A model generated the notes under the pieces. That model saw nothing but the letters and a program-made list of their open reading frames with translations, did no database searches and had not been told where the DNA came from. Positions 1-8,178 of a stretch of DNA of 64,000 bases are shown in pieces. The DNA lies in the NCBI RefSeq assembly GCF_900460955.1, contig NZ_UFUW01000001.1:1176738-1240737 (forward strand), given 5' to 3'. A program made the translations under genes and the position numbers. The stretch's first letter is position 1. Each line of letters starts with the position of its first letter. The DNA comes from Cardiobacterium valvarum (GTDB taxonomy: Bacteria > Pseudomonadota > Gammaproteobacteria > Cardiobacteriales > Cardiobacteriaceae).

Positions 1-111
1 GGTGAAGTATACTTCATTGATGGACAACTTGGGAAAATAGTAGAATTAAGTCCTAATTTAGAGATTAGGCTTGGTATAAAATATAAGGAGTTTTTAGATG
101 TCAAACAATAG
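1..111 (+). pseudogene. 3' tail of a papain-fold (glutamine deamidase-like) toxin, cut by window start
   Basis: The frame is open from the first base to a TAG at 109-111 and encodes about 36 residues containing GEVYFIDGQLG. The same motif, with DPQ, closes the toxin remnant at 511-854, where it follows a His motif as in Tox-PL/papain-fold toxin 1 domains. Only the C-terminus is visible, so it cannot be said whether the gene is intact upstream or another orphan tail. It overlaps the next gene by 14 bases, the usual toxin-immunity coupling in this island. Family call is from motif recall only. Confidence 0.5.
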
Positions 112-424
112 TATTATTACTTTCTCAGAAGCAAGAGAAGTAGCCCAAAAGGCTCTCAAAGATATACTCATTGACTGGGCCGACTTAGATGCAGGAGAAG
201 ATATTTGCTTCCTTTCAGACCATTATATGGAAAGTGAAGGATGTTGGTTCTTTTTTCGGCATGATAATATTTTTATCTCTCCGGATAAAGGCCCCGCAGA
301 TAGCGCTGTTGCGGTAAGTAAAAGAGGTGAAGTTAGATTAATAGCAGATTTTCGTGCAACTCCTGAAATGGCTAATAAATATTTGAAATTTATGTCTGAG
401 TATTTTATTAAGAGCAATCTTTGA
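98..424 (+). CDS. Putative immunity protein for a papain-fold toxin (Imm35-like)
   Basis: A 108-residue acidic cytosolic protein with no signal peptide or membrane segment. AAGGAG lies 8 bases before the ATG at 98, and the start overlaps the end of the preceding toxin tail. It is paralogous to the broken gene at 875-1208: both share a CW-FFR block, an AVxVSKxGEVR block and a C-terminal KYLKxMSEYFI block. Its position directly behind a toxin tail says it neutralises that toxin. The alternating Trp/Phe-rich beta pattern resembles Imm35, but this is a weak assignment. Base composition is AT-rich, unlike the core genes. Confidence 0.55.
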   Translation: MSNNSIITFSEAREVAQKALKDILIDWADLDAGEDICFLSDHYMESEGCWFFFRHDNIFISPDKGPADSAVAVSKRGEVRLIADFRATPEMANKYLKFMSEYFIKSNL

Positions 425-510
425 TATTCATATCTGAATAGCTCACCGATATTAAAAAATCATAAGAATTATGCTTGAAATACCTAAAATTAGCAAAGTG
501 TTAATCTTAA

Positions 511-854
511 AAAAGGATACCGTCTGAAATAAACATAAATTGTGTAAATTGCGTTAATGCGGCGACAAAAAGATTAATGGGTGAAAACATGATGCCATTA
601 CAGAAAAGGCCACTCGATATGTGGACAAAAATGGTTTATTAGAAACCATACCGTTTGGCTATAACACTAGTATAAAGCCCCCCACACAGGCTATTAAATT
701 CATGATGGAACAACCAAATGGTGCAATTGAAGCTGTTATAATTGAACAGCCCAGTGGTATATCGCATGCAATAAGCATAGTAAAAAGAAACGGGGAGGTA
801 TATTTTATTGATCCTCAAATTGGCAAAGTGGTAACTCTGAAAGATAATTTATAA
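511..854 (+). pseudogene. Papain-fold toxin remnant, frameshifted
   Basis: Two frames together restore a deamidase-type papain fold. From 511 one frame gives NCVNCVNAATKRLMGEN, with the expected catalytic-Cys region; from about 590 the -1 frame gives DAITEKATRYV, then SGISHAISIV (His) and VYFIDPQIG (Asp-x-Gln). The break is a one-base loss around 586-590. A GTG-started fragment from 621 is open but lacks the Cys. There is no N-terminal pretoxin region, so this is a displaced toxin tip rather than an active gene. The matching immunity homologue lies immediately downstream. Confidence 0.55.
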
Positions 855-874
855 ATTTCATTTGGAGTTAGATG

Positions 875-1208
875 ATGACAGACAAAAAAAATCTCACTTG
901 AAAAAGCTAAAGAATTGGCATTAGATTATATAAAGTATTTAATATTTAAGAGAGTTCATCTAGATAATATTGAACCACCATATATGTCTGATACTTATTT
1001 AGAAGAAGAGGCATGCTGGATGTTCTTTCGCGATGAAAGAATAGTTTTTCCACCAGAAAATTGGTTATTGGATTGCGCTGTTGTGGTGAGTAAAACGGGA
1101 GAAGTCAGAGGAGTCGTAAATTTTCAATCCTCACCAGAAGAAGCAAAAAAATATTTAAAAACAATGTCTGAATACTTTATCCAAAAGCAAAAAAATAATG
1201 ATAGGTAG
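875..1208 (+). pseudogene. Second Imm35-like immunity gene, frameshifted in an A8 run
   Basis: Translation from ATG 875 (or 872) gives MTDKK and then stops at 899-901 after a run of eight A (884-891). Removing one A joins MTDKKISLEKAKELA to the long frame that ends at 1208, giving a protein of about 110 residues colinear with the immunity protein at 98-424. GGAG lies upstream (864-867). A TTG at 915 could start a shortened protein. Either the gene is decayed or expression varies with slippage in the A run. Its target would be the papain-fold toxin remnant just upstream. Confidence 0.5.
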
Positions 1209-1214
1209 CAGCAA

Positions 1215-1303
1215 GCATAGCGTGGGCAATTCATTGCCCACGCAGTTTGTGATCGCTGAAAAAGCCGCCAAGCGGGATAAACACTGAATTTCTGTAATTT
1301 GCC
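1215..1303 (+). repeat. Cassette-trailing repeat, copy a
   Basis: A hairpin (GCGTGGGCAA / TTGCCCACGC) is followed by a GTTTGTGATCGCTGAAAAAG block and then GCCGCCAAGCGGGATAAACACTG. The same order recurs after immunity genes at about 5873, 6257, 8108, 9293 and 10433, with degenerate forms near 2786 and 14970. It marks the junction between one toxin/immunity cassette and the next. Confidence 0.7.
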
Positions 1304-2374
1304 GACGAAAAACCAGGCAACACTGCCTACAAACCCGTCACGGCACACTACCAAAACGACTACGCCGAAACGGTTTACCTCACCCTCACGGCACCGGGCG
1401 GCGAAAGCCAAACTATCGTCTCCAACACACCATCCACCCCTTCCTCGCACAGGCTGACACCCCGCTCACCGCCGCGCCGGGACACGACTACCGGGGCGAA
1501 ATAAAGAACGCGCAATGGGTCGAAGCCGCCAAACTGCAACAAGGCTACCGCCTGCTGGGAGATGACAAACGCTGGCACACCGTGCACAGCGTCCGCATCG
1601 CGGAAGAACCACTCCAAGCCTACAACCTGACCATCGCCGACTATCACACTTACTTCATCAAAGGAGAAAAAGGTACCGGCGGCGTTTGGGTGCATAACGA
1701 TTGCCTGAATGCACTGCCACCTAATGTAAGAGAAGCAAAAATTAGCGGCCAGACTGTCTATTTCTTTGAAAATACAAAAGGGAAAACCGTTAGCTATATC
1801 GAAAATCCGAACTGGAAAGCAGGTGGTGGTCCTAAATATTCAGAAGTCCAGATCGTTAATGGCAAGGCAGTTGATATCAATATAAGGCTGCCAAACACCG
1901 TCAATGACTACACACTACAGTTTGGTAGAGAATGGCGTGGCTATTACGAAAATAATTTTACTGCTGCCAACGTTACATCAACGACTGTCCCACCCGTCAA
2001 TATGAAAAACGTAAGACTCGCAGGAAAGCGGCATCCGGAAACCGGTGTACCTTTTGATCTAAAAGGATTCCCAATATTTGATAAATATGCCAAATTTGAC
2101 ACCAAGATTGAATATTCAGTTTTTAACTCTGCTTCCTATAAAAGGACAAATGAGACTTGCTACTAAAGATTTAGCGAAGGCTATAGATAATGGCAAGGTT
2201 AGGGCATCAATGTTTACGCCTGAGCAATTAGCAGCTATTCGTAGCGGAAGCCCCGAAATTCCGGATTTTATCTGGCATCACCATCAGGATAATGGTAGAA
2301 TGCAATTGATTGATAAAACTTTACATAAAGAAACTGGTCACATTGGCGGAAATGCTATGAGCAAAGGGAAATAA
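1304..2374 (+). pseudogene. HINT-type pretoxin plus WHH (HNH/EndoVII) nuclease toxin, two frameshifts
   Basis: The first part encodes a pretoxin HINT region: a YRGEIKNAQW strand, YNLTIADYHTYFI and GVWVHNDC, the usual junction before the toxin. Compared with the copy at 8311-8581 it carries an extra AC near 1418, which breaks the frame. The toxin half reads GVPFDLKGFPIFD, then needs one A removed from the run at 2140-2143 to give SYKGQM, FTPEQLAAI, IWHHHQDNGRMQLI and H-x5-HIGG. The paralogue at 9658 confirms SYKGQM. WHH-family toxins cleave nucleic acid. The gene cannot make full toxin as it stands. Confidence 0.65.
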
Positions 2375-2376
2375 AA

Positions 2377-2784
2377 ATGTGGAATATCTATAGAGAGAGA
2401 AGCTCGGATTTATCATTTGCTATACATTGTTTATTTTGTAAGGCAATTTCTAGTAAAGAATTTCAATTGTGGCTTGAAAGAGTAATTAATGATACAGAGT
2501 TTGATAACATACCCTTATATATGTTTGACCTTGTTACCTTTGATGATTATCTATCAGAGTTAACCCAAGTTATAGGATTTGTACCTCACAGTGAGCTTAA
2601 TGATAAAGAGGAAGACGCCATCCTAGGTATTACTTTCCTAAGAGGCATAGATATTTATGATCCTAGGATCGGCAAGGAAGAAGCAATCAAGCTATTACGT
2701 GATAATTCGCATATATACGATAAATACAAAATTTTCTTCCCATTTATCAAACTCCCCGAATTAAATGCGGATGTTTCAAAATAA
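2377..2784 (+). CDS. Putative immunity protein for the WHH nuclease
   Basis: A 135-residue, AT-rich, acidic protein beginning two bases after the stop of the WHH toxin, which strongly suggests it is the cognate antidote. No signal peptide or membrane helix is visible. I do not recognise the family. It is not SUKH-like, unlike the immunity protein of the second WHH toxin at 9905-10426, so related nucleases here are paired with different inhibitors. It is the last gene before the boundary module at 2845. Confidence 0.5.
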   Translation: MWNIYRERSSDLSFAIHCLFCKAISSKEFQLWLERVINDTEFDNIPLYMFDLVTFDDYLSELTQVIGFVPHSELNDKEEDAILGITFLRGIDIYDPRIGKEEAIKLLRDNSHIYDKYKIFFPFIKLPELNADVSK

Positions 2785-2844
2785 AACAGGCAAGCATAGG
2801 GTAGGCCAACTTGCTGCTTGTCTATATGGTGAAACAGGTACCAA

Positions 2845-3040
2845 TGCCAAAAACCGACACTTTCGCCTTGGCAAAAACCAAAAATCTGCCGCCCTGCGGC
2901 GGATTTTTTTTTTGCACGAACCCAGCATTTATCTCGCTTGACGGGAGCCCAGCGTTTACCTCGCTTGAGGGCGAAGCTAGTACACCTCGCTTGACGGCAA
3001 ACCCTGTGTTTATCTCGCCTGGCGCTCAAACATGCATAAT
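2845..3040 (+). repeat. Locus boundary module 1: terminator hairpin plus tandem ~27-bp repeats
   Basis: Sequence CCGACACTTTCGCCTTGGC leads into a strong terminator hairpin (2881-2913), then four imperfect units of the type CCCAGCGTTTACCTCGCTTG spaced about 27 bases apart. The same layout is found at 10537-10790 and 15023-15122, so it separates consecutive toxin loci. The repeat unit is the reverse complement of the CGCCAAGCGGGATAAACACTG segment that follows immunity genes. Confidence 0.65.
2881..2913 (+). terminator. Rho-independent terminator at the end of the first toxin locus
   Basis: AATCTGCCGC pairs with GCGGCGGATT across a short loop and is followed by a long T run. A second good copy is at 15049-15078; the copy at 10574-10601 has lost pairing and most of its T run. 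Confidence 0.8.
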
Positions 3041-3070
3041 GCCTGTATCCCTTACATATCCAGTAACCAC

Positions 3071-5599
3071 ATGACTTCTACCGCAAAACCGGCACAGCGT
3101 ACATTTAGCCTATGGGCAATAGTGATGCTGCTGCCGGTTTTGCTTGTCTGCCTTTCCGGTTGCCACAGCATCACCGCTGAAGGCAAAAAGACCTTCGCTG
3201 CCGACAGCGTGCACAAAACCATCGAGAGCAGCCGGCACAGTGGCGGCGGCGGTGGCGGCGTCGCCATCATGTGGGGCCCGAACGGCGGCGGTTTCGGCTT
3301 TACCGCCAATGCCAACATCGGCAAAGGCGAAACCAACGGCAACAGCACCACCTACCGCCTGAGCCACATCGGCGGCCTGCAGGGCCACACCGACATCGGC
3401 GACGGCAAAACCCTGATCAACGGCGCCCAACTCCTCGGCAAAAGCCTGGAAGGCAACACGCGCGACCTTGTCGCCATCAGCCCGCAAGGCACCATGGACT
3501 ACGACAGCAACAACTTCGCCCTCTCCGGCTTCGTCCTCTACGGCGCCGGCGCCGCCCTTGGCATCGATTACGAAAAAACCCGCGTCTGGGCAAACGAAAA
3601 AACCATCAACAAAGAAAGCGGCGGCAGAGACGCCATCACGAGCGTCAACAGCAATAACGCCCGCATCAACGCCTGGAAAAAAGACGTCCAGCAAAACGAC
3701 GCCGTTGCCAATGCCCAGCAGGCCACCCTCGGCGGGCAGAGCGGCTTCTTCGCAGGCGACGACGGCTTCCGCATCAAAAACAGCGGCACCGCCACCCTTG
3801 AAGGCGCGACCTTTGTCAGCACGGCTAAAGCCGAAGCCGAAGGCAAAAACCACTTCAGCACCGACCGCCTTATCCGCAAAGACCTGGAAAACCACAGCGA
3901 ATACAAAGGCAAAAGCATGGCACTCGGCCTGAGCGCCGTCTTTAGTGGCGACAAAAACAACGGCACCTCACAACAAATCCAGTGGCTGGGCGAAAACTTC
4001 AGCCCCATCAACGTAGGCGAAAGCGGCATGAGCAGCCGCTTCGGCTATGACCGCACCAATAAAAACGATCGCGGCACCACCTACGCGAGCATCAACACTG
4101 CGAACATCACCATCAACGACGCGGCGGGCCAACAAGCGCTGACGGGAGAAAGCGTGGCCGATACCATCCGTAACGCCAACCGTGGCATGACGCTCGCGAC
4201 CGCGAAAGAGCAAAGCGGCGCGGCCGATGCCCACTTTGATGCGGCGAAAGTCGAAAACAGCGTGCGCACCAACGCCCAAGTGATGAAAAACTTCACCGGC
4301 ACCGTACAAGAAGCCAAAGGCGAGCTGCGCGAACGGGCGGAAAAAAACCGCCGGGAAGCGATATACCAAAGAGACCCGGAAAAGCGGGCTGCCCAACTGC
4401 AACGCGCCGAGCAACAAGAACAACTGGCCGTCGCGGTGGATATGCTCGGCGGCGCACTGACGCCGACGAACAGCGTAGCCGGCGGCATAGCCAACACCCT
4501 GGCGCCAGCCATCACCCACAAAATCGGCCAAGAAATCAAAAAACGCGGACTGGAAGGCACGCCGGAGCACATCGCCCTGCACACCGTGATGGCAGGGGCG
4601 AGGACTGCGCTGAACGGCGGCAGCACCGGCGAAGTATTGGCCAGTGCCGCGATAACCGGTACCGCCGAATACAGTACGCCGCAACTGGCCAAACGCCTCT
4701 ACGGTAAAAACATCGACCAACTGACGGCGGCGGAAAAAAGCGCGCTCGGCCAGACCATCGGTGCCCTGGCGACAGGGGCAGGCGCGATGACGGGCGGCAA
4801 CAGCGCCACGGCCTACAACGCAGGGAAAACCGCACAGAATGCGGTGGAGAATAACTGGCTAACACCGGAAGAGAATGCGCGGAGAAAAGAACTACAAAGT
4901 TTTATTGATAAGACTATAGAAGAAATGAGCAGTGAAAACTTTAGCTACAATAGAAAGCTACCTTCTGATGAATATCTGAAGGCATATAAGGAACTGAGAG
5001 ACTTAGATGAACTAAGTGAAAAGAGAGACCATGAATTCAATCAAGCCTATGATAATTGCAGAAACAATGCTAATTGCGAACAATTTTATTACTTGCATGT
5101 GACTCTAAGAGATAAACTAAACAAACCTGGTATAGAGCAATTTAAGCGGGATAGAAAGAATGGAAAATTAGAAGACAATTGGAAATTAGAGCCTAACGAC
5201 AGAAATGCTTTCCATAATTTTAGTGATGATGGAACAACAGTTCCTCCAAAAGGACTCTATCCTAATGCAAAATATTCTCACAAGAATGGGCAGTACGAAG
5301 TTATCGTTAATAAAAATACTGGTGAAATTGTTACCTTACCTTCCAATGCAGGAACATTTAATTATTATCCTCCTGGAGCATCCAAAGTTTCAGTTGCCTC
5401 AATGCACCATATGGATTATGACGTTGATCCATGGATGGATTTTGGCAGTGGACGAGGAGATAATACTACATATGATAGTAGAAGAAATAATTCTGGTGGT
5501 CTTAAGTATATATTTGGTGAATTTGGAGATCCAAATTATAAGGCAATAGATGAATTTCAGAGAATTGATAAGGAGAAAACGAGTAATGGGCAAGATTGA
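3071..5599 (+). CDS. VENN-motif polymorphic toxin with lipoprotein-like signal (CdiA-type C-terminal half)
   Basis: 842 residues from ATG 3071 (an ATG at 3032 would add 13 residues that the paralogue lacks). Residues 15-31 are a hydrophobic segment ending in a lipobox LSGC with Cys31, followed by a Gly run. Residues about 90-590 are hemagglutinin/CdiA-type sequence, ending in the pretoxin motif VENN at 592-595. Sequence then turns AT-rich: residues 596-842 are the variable toxin tip, with an MHHMDYDVDPW segment I cannot assign to a named family. Typical CdiA proteins are far longer and exported by CdiB. The 5' two-thirds is nearly identical to 10814-12590. The stop overlaps the immunity start by 14 bases. 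Confidence 0.7.
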   Translation: MTSTAKPAQRTFSLWAIVMLLPVLLVCLSGCHSITAEGKKTFAADSVHKTIESSRHSGGGGGGVAIMWGPNGGGFGFTANANIGKGETNGNSTTYRLSHIGGLQGHTDIGDGKTLINGAQLLGKSLEGNTRDLVAISPQGTMDYDSNNFALSGFVLYGAGAALGIDYEKTRVWANEKTINKESGGRDAITSVNSNNARINAWKKDVQQNDAVANAQQATLGGQSGFFAGDDGFRIKNSGTATLEGATFVSTAKAEAEGKNHFSTDRLIRKDLENHSEYKGKSMALGLSAVFSGDKNNGTSQQIQWLGENFSPINVGESGMSSRFGYDRTNKNDRGTTYASINTANITINDAAGQQALTGESVADTIRNANRGMTLATAKEQSGAADAHFDAAKVENSVRTNAQVMKNFTGTVQEAKGELRERAEKNRREAIYQRDPEKRAAQLQRAEQQEQLAVAVDMLGGALTPTNSVAGGIANTLAPAITHKIGQEIKKRGLEGTPEHIALHTVMAGARTALNGGSTGEVLASAAITGTAEYSTPQLAKRLYGKNIDQLTAAEKSALGQTIGALATGAGAMTGGNSATAYNAGKTAQNAVENNWLTPEENARRKELQSFIDKTIEEMSSENFSYNRKLPSDEYLKAYKELRDLDELSEKRDHEFNQAYDNCRNNANCEQFYYLHVTLRDKLNKPGIEQFKRDRKNGKLEDNWKLEPNDRNAFHNFSDDGTTVPPKGLYPNAKYSHKNGQYEVIVNKNTGEIVTLPSNAGTFNYYPPGASKVSVASMHHMDYDVDPWMDFGSGRGDNTTYDSRRNNSGGLKYIFGEFGDPNYKAIDEFQRIDKEKTSNGQD

Positions 5600-5864
5600 A
5601 ACCTTATGTTTGTTCATAATGATTGATATATATACATATATTTTCTTTGCAGGTATGTTATTTCAAGATTATTATTGGAATGTTTTTAGGTATAATTTTA
5701 TTCCGGTTATGATAGTTACATATCTCATAATCATCATCCTGTTTAGCATAAAGAAAACATCCAAAGCATTATCTTATCCTGTTGTAAGAATGCTATTTGC
5801 ATTTTTATTACTTCTTTCCAGAGTCATCGTTTATTTTTTTGTGCAGGCATTATTATTTCATTGA
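5586..5864 (+). CDS. Membrane immunity protein for the 3071-5599 toxin
   Basis: 92 residues from ATG 5586, preceded by AAGGAG (5570-5575) and overlapping the toxin stop. Three hydrophobic segments (roughly residues 5-26, 33-53 and 66-90) with basic loops predict an inner-membrane protein. Membrane immunity proteins usually block entry or action of a toxin at the membrane. A paralogue with a stop codon follows at 5970-6251. The family is not recognised. Confidence 0.6.
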   Translation: MGKIETLCLFIMIDIYTYIFFAGMLFQDYYWNVFRYNFIPVMIVTYLIIIILFSIKKTSKALSYPVVRMLFAFLLLLSRVIVYFFVQALLFH

Positions 5865-5872
5865 TCTCGTAG

Positions 5873-5950
5873 CAATGCGTAGAGTGGACAACTTGTTGCC
5901 CACACGGTTTGCAATAGGTAAAAGTCGCCAAGCGGGGTAAACACTAAATT
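5873..5950 (+). repeat. Cassette-trailing repeat, copy b
   Basis: GTGGACAACTTGTTGCCCAC hairpin, GTTTGCAATAG, then CGCCAAGCGGGGTAAACACT. Same order as the copy at 1215. Confidence 0.6.
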
Positions 5951-5969
5951 GACAAAGAGAGAAAAACAA

Positions 5970-6251
5970 ATGAGTAAGAAAGAATTTCTAGTATTAATTG
6001 TTCTTATAGATATATATTCATATATTAGCTTCTCAATTTTTTCCTTCTTAAACATAAGAGATTAGGATATCGTCAATCGTAATATATTTCCATTTATACT
6101 AATCACTTATTTTGTAATACTTATCTTATTTAGTATAAATAGAATATCGAAAGTATTTTCTTATTCTATAGTAAGGGTTGGATTTGTATTTTTATTACTT
6201 TTTTCTAGATTAGCTCTCTATATCATTTTTATAGGAGTCTTAATTTTTTAA
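5970..6251 (+). pseudogene. Second membrane immunity gene, interrupted by TAG
   Basis: ATG 5970 opens a 93-codon frame colinear with the immunity protein at 5586-5864 (shared IDIYxYI, ILFSI and FLLLxSR blocks). It is interrupted by one TAG at codon 32, where the paralogue has Tyr. No toxin fragment precedes it: the trailing repeat leads almost directly into the gene. It is probably a leftover of an earlier toxin-immunity pair. Confidence 0.6.
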
Positions 6252-6256
6252 TCCTA

Positions 6257-6345
6257 AGCAAGCGTAGGGTGGCAACTTATTTGTCCACGTGGCTTACGCT
6301 AGATGGAAGAGCCGCCAAGCGGGATAAACACTGGCTTTTTCACTA
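6257..6345 (+). repeat. Cassette-trailing repeat, copy c
   Basis: A GTGGCAACTTATTTGTCCAC hairpin and GCCGCCAAGCGGGATAAACACTGG. Separates the broken immunity gene from the next toxin cassette. Confidence 0.6.
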
Positions 6346-6386
6346 ATCGCGTTTGACCCGCAACGAAATCAGCAGCCCGATAGGCT

Positions 6387-7346
6387 GTGGTCTTCATCCA
6401 ACCCTACGCGGTACAGTGGAAAGGAAACACCACCCCGGGTAGCTTTGCGGTTGGACAGGGCATCGGCGGTGTCCTCAAAGGCATAAAAGAGGCATGGGAA
6501 GGTGACCCACAATGGAAAAAGACCACAGTAGAGGCCGGTGGTAATTTCTTTGCGGCAGGAATGGGAAGATGGTCGCGTGTTTCGACCGATGCAAGCATCG
6601 GAAACGACATTATTAATGCAGCAATAAAAGAGAATGCTACCGCCAATCTCTTGCGAAACAGCAATCTTGCACCAATTTCTCAAACGGCGAATAGTGCATT
6701 ATATGCAAATGGGACAAGTGTTGTTACAAAAGCGTCGCCTAAAATAGAAGTCGATCCCGTCAATTTTTATAAAGGCATAGCAACCCCCCATGAGCTTGGC
6801 GGCTATCCGCCAAGCGGCATGAAACCAATCGTGATTCAGCCGCAGAAAGGAGTGAATGCAGGAACAACTACTATTGTGCTAGAGGGGCCGACTCGTATTA
6901 AGCTAACGGAAGCTGTAAATTTGGATGAGTTTAATAGACTTAACGTGCCTGACTTGCACACAAAGAATACCCTCAGACATGGAGAAGCTGGTGCAGCAGT
7001 AGAACTTCAAAATATTCTAGGAGGAAAATTAAGAAGACTAAATGAAAAAGATAATTCAAATGCCGATTTTGTCATTGAAGGTGGCCCTAATAATGGCAAG
7101 ACCGTAGATTTTATGTTTACAGTAAATAATGAAAGGAGTAGAATAGGCATAAATGATTATTTTATAAAAAACTTTAACAGAAGAAAAGCAGGAATTAAGG
7201 ACACATTAATTGATCATACAAATAAGGCGCATATTGTTCCTTTAGATTTTAGAAATCTAAATCCTGAAAATAGAGCAATGGTTACAGATTTTATCAATAG
7301 AGAAATGACAAAGGAACAGAAATCGCAAATCATTATTATGGAGTAA
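6387..7346 (+). CDS. Orphan toxin fragment with CdiA_C-type tRNase domain
   Basis: 319 residues from GTG 6387, with no clear ribosome-binding site and a TAG two codons upstream, so it looks like a displaced 3' cassette rather than a complete gene. The first ~180 residues are linker without recognised motifs. Residues 197-319 fit the CdiA C-terminal tRNase pattern: HGEAGAAVELQN (Glu200), ADFVIEG (Asp227), GKTVDFMF (Asp241), then IVPLDFRNL and a C-terminal QIIIME. Toxins of this family cleave tRNA. The 3' end is duplicated at 7667-7786. Likely silent unless recombined onto a VENN gene. Confidence 0.6.
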   Translation: MVFIQPYAVQWKGNTTPGSFAVGQGIGGVLKGIKEAWEGDPQWKKTTVEAGGNFFAAGMGRWSRVSTDASIGNDIINAAIKENATANLLRNSNLAPISQTANSALYANGTSVVTKASPKIEVDPVNFYKGIATPHELGGYPPSGMKPIVIQPQKGVNAGTTTIVLEGPTRIKLTEAVNLDEFNRLNVPDLHTKNTLRHGEAGAAVELQNILGGKLRRLNEKDNSNADFVIEGGPNNGKTVDFMFTVNNERSRIGINDYFIKNFNRRKAGIKDTLIDHTNKAHIVPLDFRNLNPENRAMVTDFINREMTKEQKSQIIIME

Positions 7347-7350
7347 TTTT

Positions 7351-7665
7351 ATGGCTGGACATATAGGAATATCGGAAGGAATTGGCATATCAATGAATAG
7401 CCTGTCATTCGATCTTATTACAAGTGAAATGAGACCCTACCTAACAATAGATAATCACATCATAGAAGAATTATATGAAAGTGCTGATATTTTTATTTTA
7501 ATGGACATAAGTGAACTAAGTAATAAAGATTTTATGAATTTTTACTCAGCATGTTTTCAGTCATATGAAAAATTCAAAGAGTTAGAAAAAGTAAGAATAC
7601 CTTCTTGGGAAGAAGTATTAGATAAATTAAGAGAAGACCCAAGATTTTCCAAAAACGAAACCTAA
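7351..7665 (+). CDS. Putative immunity protein for the CdiA_C-type toxin, copy 1
   Basis: 104 residues, starting 4 bases after the toxin stop; the toxin's last codons and TGGAGTAA supply the ribosome-binding site. Acidic and helical in appearance, with a conserved LSNKDFM segment and a C-terminal LDKLREDPRFS. About two-thirds identical by eye to the protein at 7791-8105. Family not recognised. Position makes it the cognate inhibitor of the tRNase-like toxin. Confidence 0.55.
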   Translation: MAGHIGISEGIGISMNSLSFDLITSEMRPYLTIDNHIIEELYESADIFILMDISELSNKDFMNFYSACFQSYEKFKELEKVRIPSWEEVLDKLREDPRFSKNET

Positions 7666-7666
7666 C

Positions 7667-7786
7667 GCAGATATTGTTCCTTTGAAATTTAGAAATCTGG
7701 AACCTGAATGCAGAGTAAAAGTTATAGATTTTATCAATAAAGAAATGACAAAAGAACAGAAATCACGAATTATTATCATGGAGTAA
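7667..7786 (+). pseudogene. Duplicated 3' tail of the CdiA_C-type toxin
   Basis: About 39 codons reading ADIVPLKFRNLEPECR and ending IIIME-TAA, clearly related to the last 40 codons of the toxin at 6387-7346. It immediately precedes the second immunity gene with the same spacing. Nothing further upstream of the toxin survives here, so the unit is toxin tail plus immunity gene, a common product of cassette exchange. Confidence 0.65.
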
Positions 7787-7790
7787 TTTT

Positions 7791-8105
7791 ATGGCTGGAT
7801 ATATAGCAATATCAGATACGGGTGGCGTTTCAATGAGCACTCTAACATTTGATCTTATTATAAAGGAAATAAAGCCTTATTTAATTTTAGATAATGAAGT
7901 TATAGAAGAATTATATGCAGATGTCGATACTTTTAATGTAATGGATCTAGGTGAGCTAAGTAATAAAGATTTTATGACTTTTTACTTGGCATGTTTTTAT
8001 TCATATGAAAAATTCATAAAATCAACAAGTACTAGCATACCAACATCACCTTGGAAAGAAGTGCTAGATAAATTAAGAGAAGATCCAAGATTCTCCGAAA
8101 AATGA
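7791..8105 (+). CDS. Putative immunity protein for a CdiA_C-type toxin, copy 2
   Basis: 104 residues, intact, paralogous to 7351-7665 throughout (shared MAGxIxIS start, LSNKDFM core, LDKLREDPRFS end). It differs in a short insertion near residue 88. It follows only a 39-codon toxin tail, so it is an orphan immunity gene, perhaps kept to protect against neighbours carrying a variant of the toxin. Confidence 0.55.
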   Translation: MAGYIAISDTGGVSMSTLTFDLIIKEIKPYLILDNEVIEELYADVDTFNVMDLGELSNKDFMTFYLACFYSYEKFIKSTSTSIPTSPWKEVLDKLREDPRFSEK

Positions 8106-8107
8106 AA

Positions 8108-8178
8108 CCTGAGACCAACCGGGTGGGCAACTTATTGCCCACCCGGTTGGTGATAAATAGAAAACCCGCCAAGCGAGA
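8108..8178 (+). repeat. Cassette-trailing repeat, copy d, split by a MITE
   Basis: The ACCGGGTGGGCAA / TTGCCCACCCGGT hairpin, then CCCGCCAAGCGAGA. The rest of the repeat (AACACTGG) lies beyond the 108-bp element at 8179-8286. Joining the two sides across one TA restores the uninterrupted form seen at copies a and c. Confidence 0.7.

Noticed and set aside
1222..1250. GTGGGCAA/TTGCCCAC hairpin as a rho-independent terminator
   Set aside because: There is no T run and it recurs within a larger conserved repeat, so I treat it as part of the cassette repeat.
3110..3895. Long minus-strand frames opposite the GC-rich toxin gene, also near 3968-4720, 11095-11628 and 11701-12453
   Set aside because: Shadows of the codon bias of the plus-strand gene; low-complexity Val/Ala/Phe composition and no ribosome-binding site.
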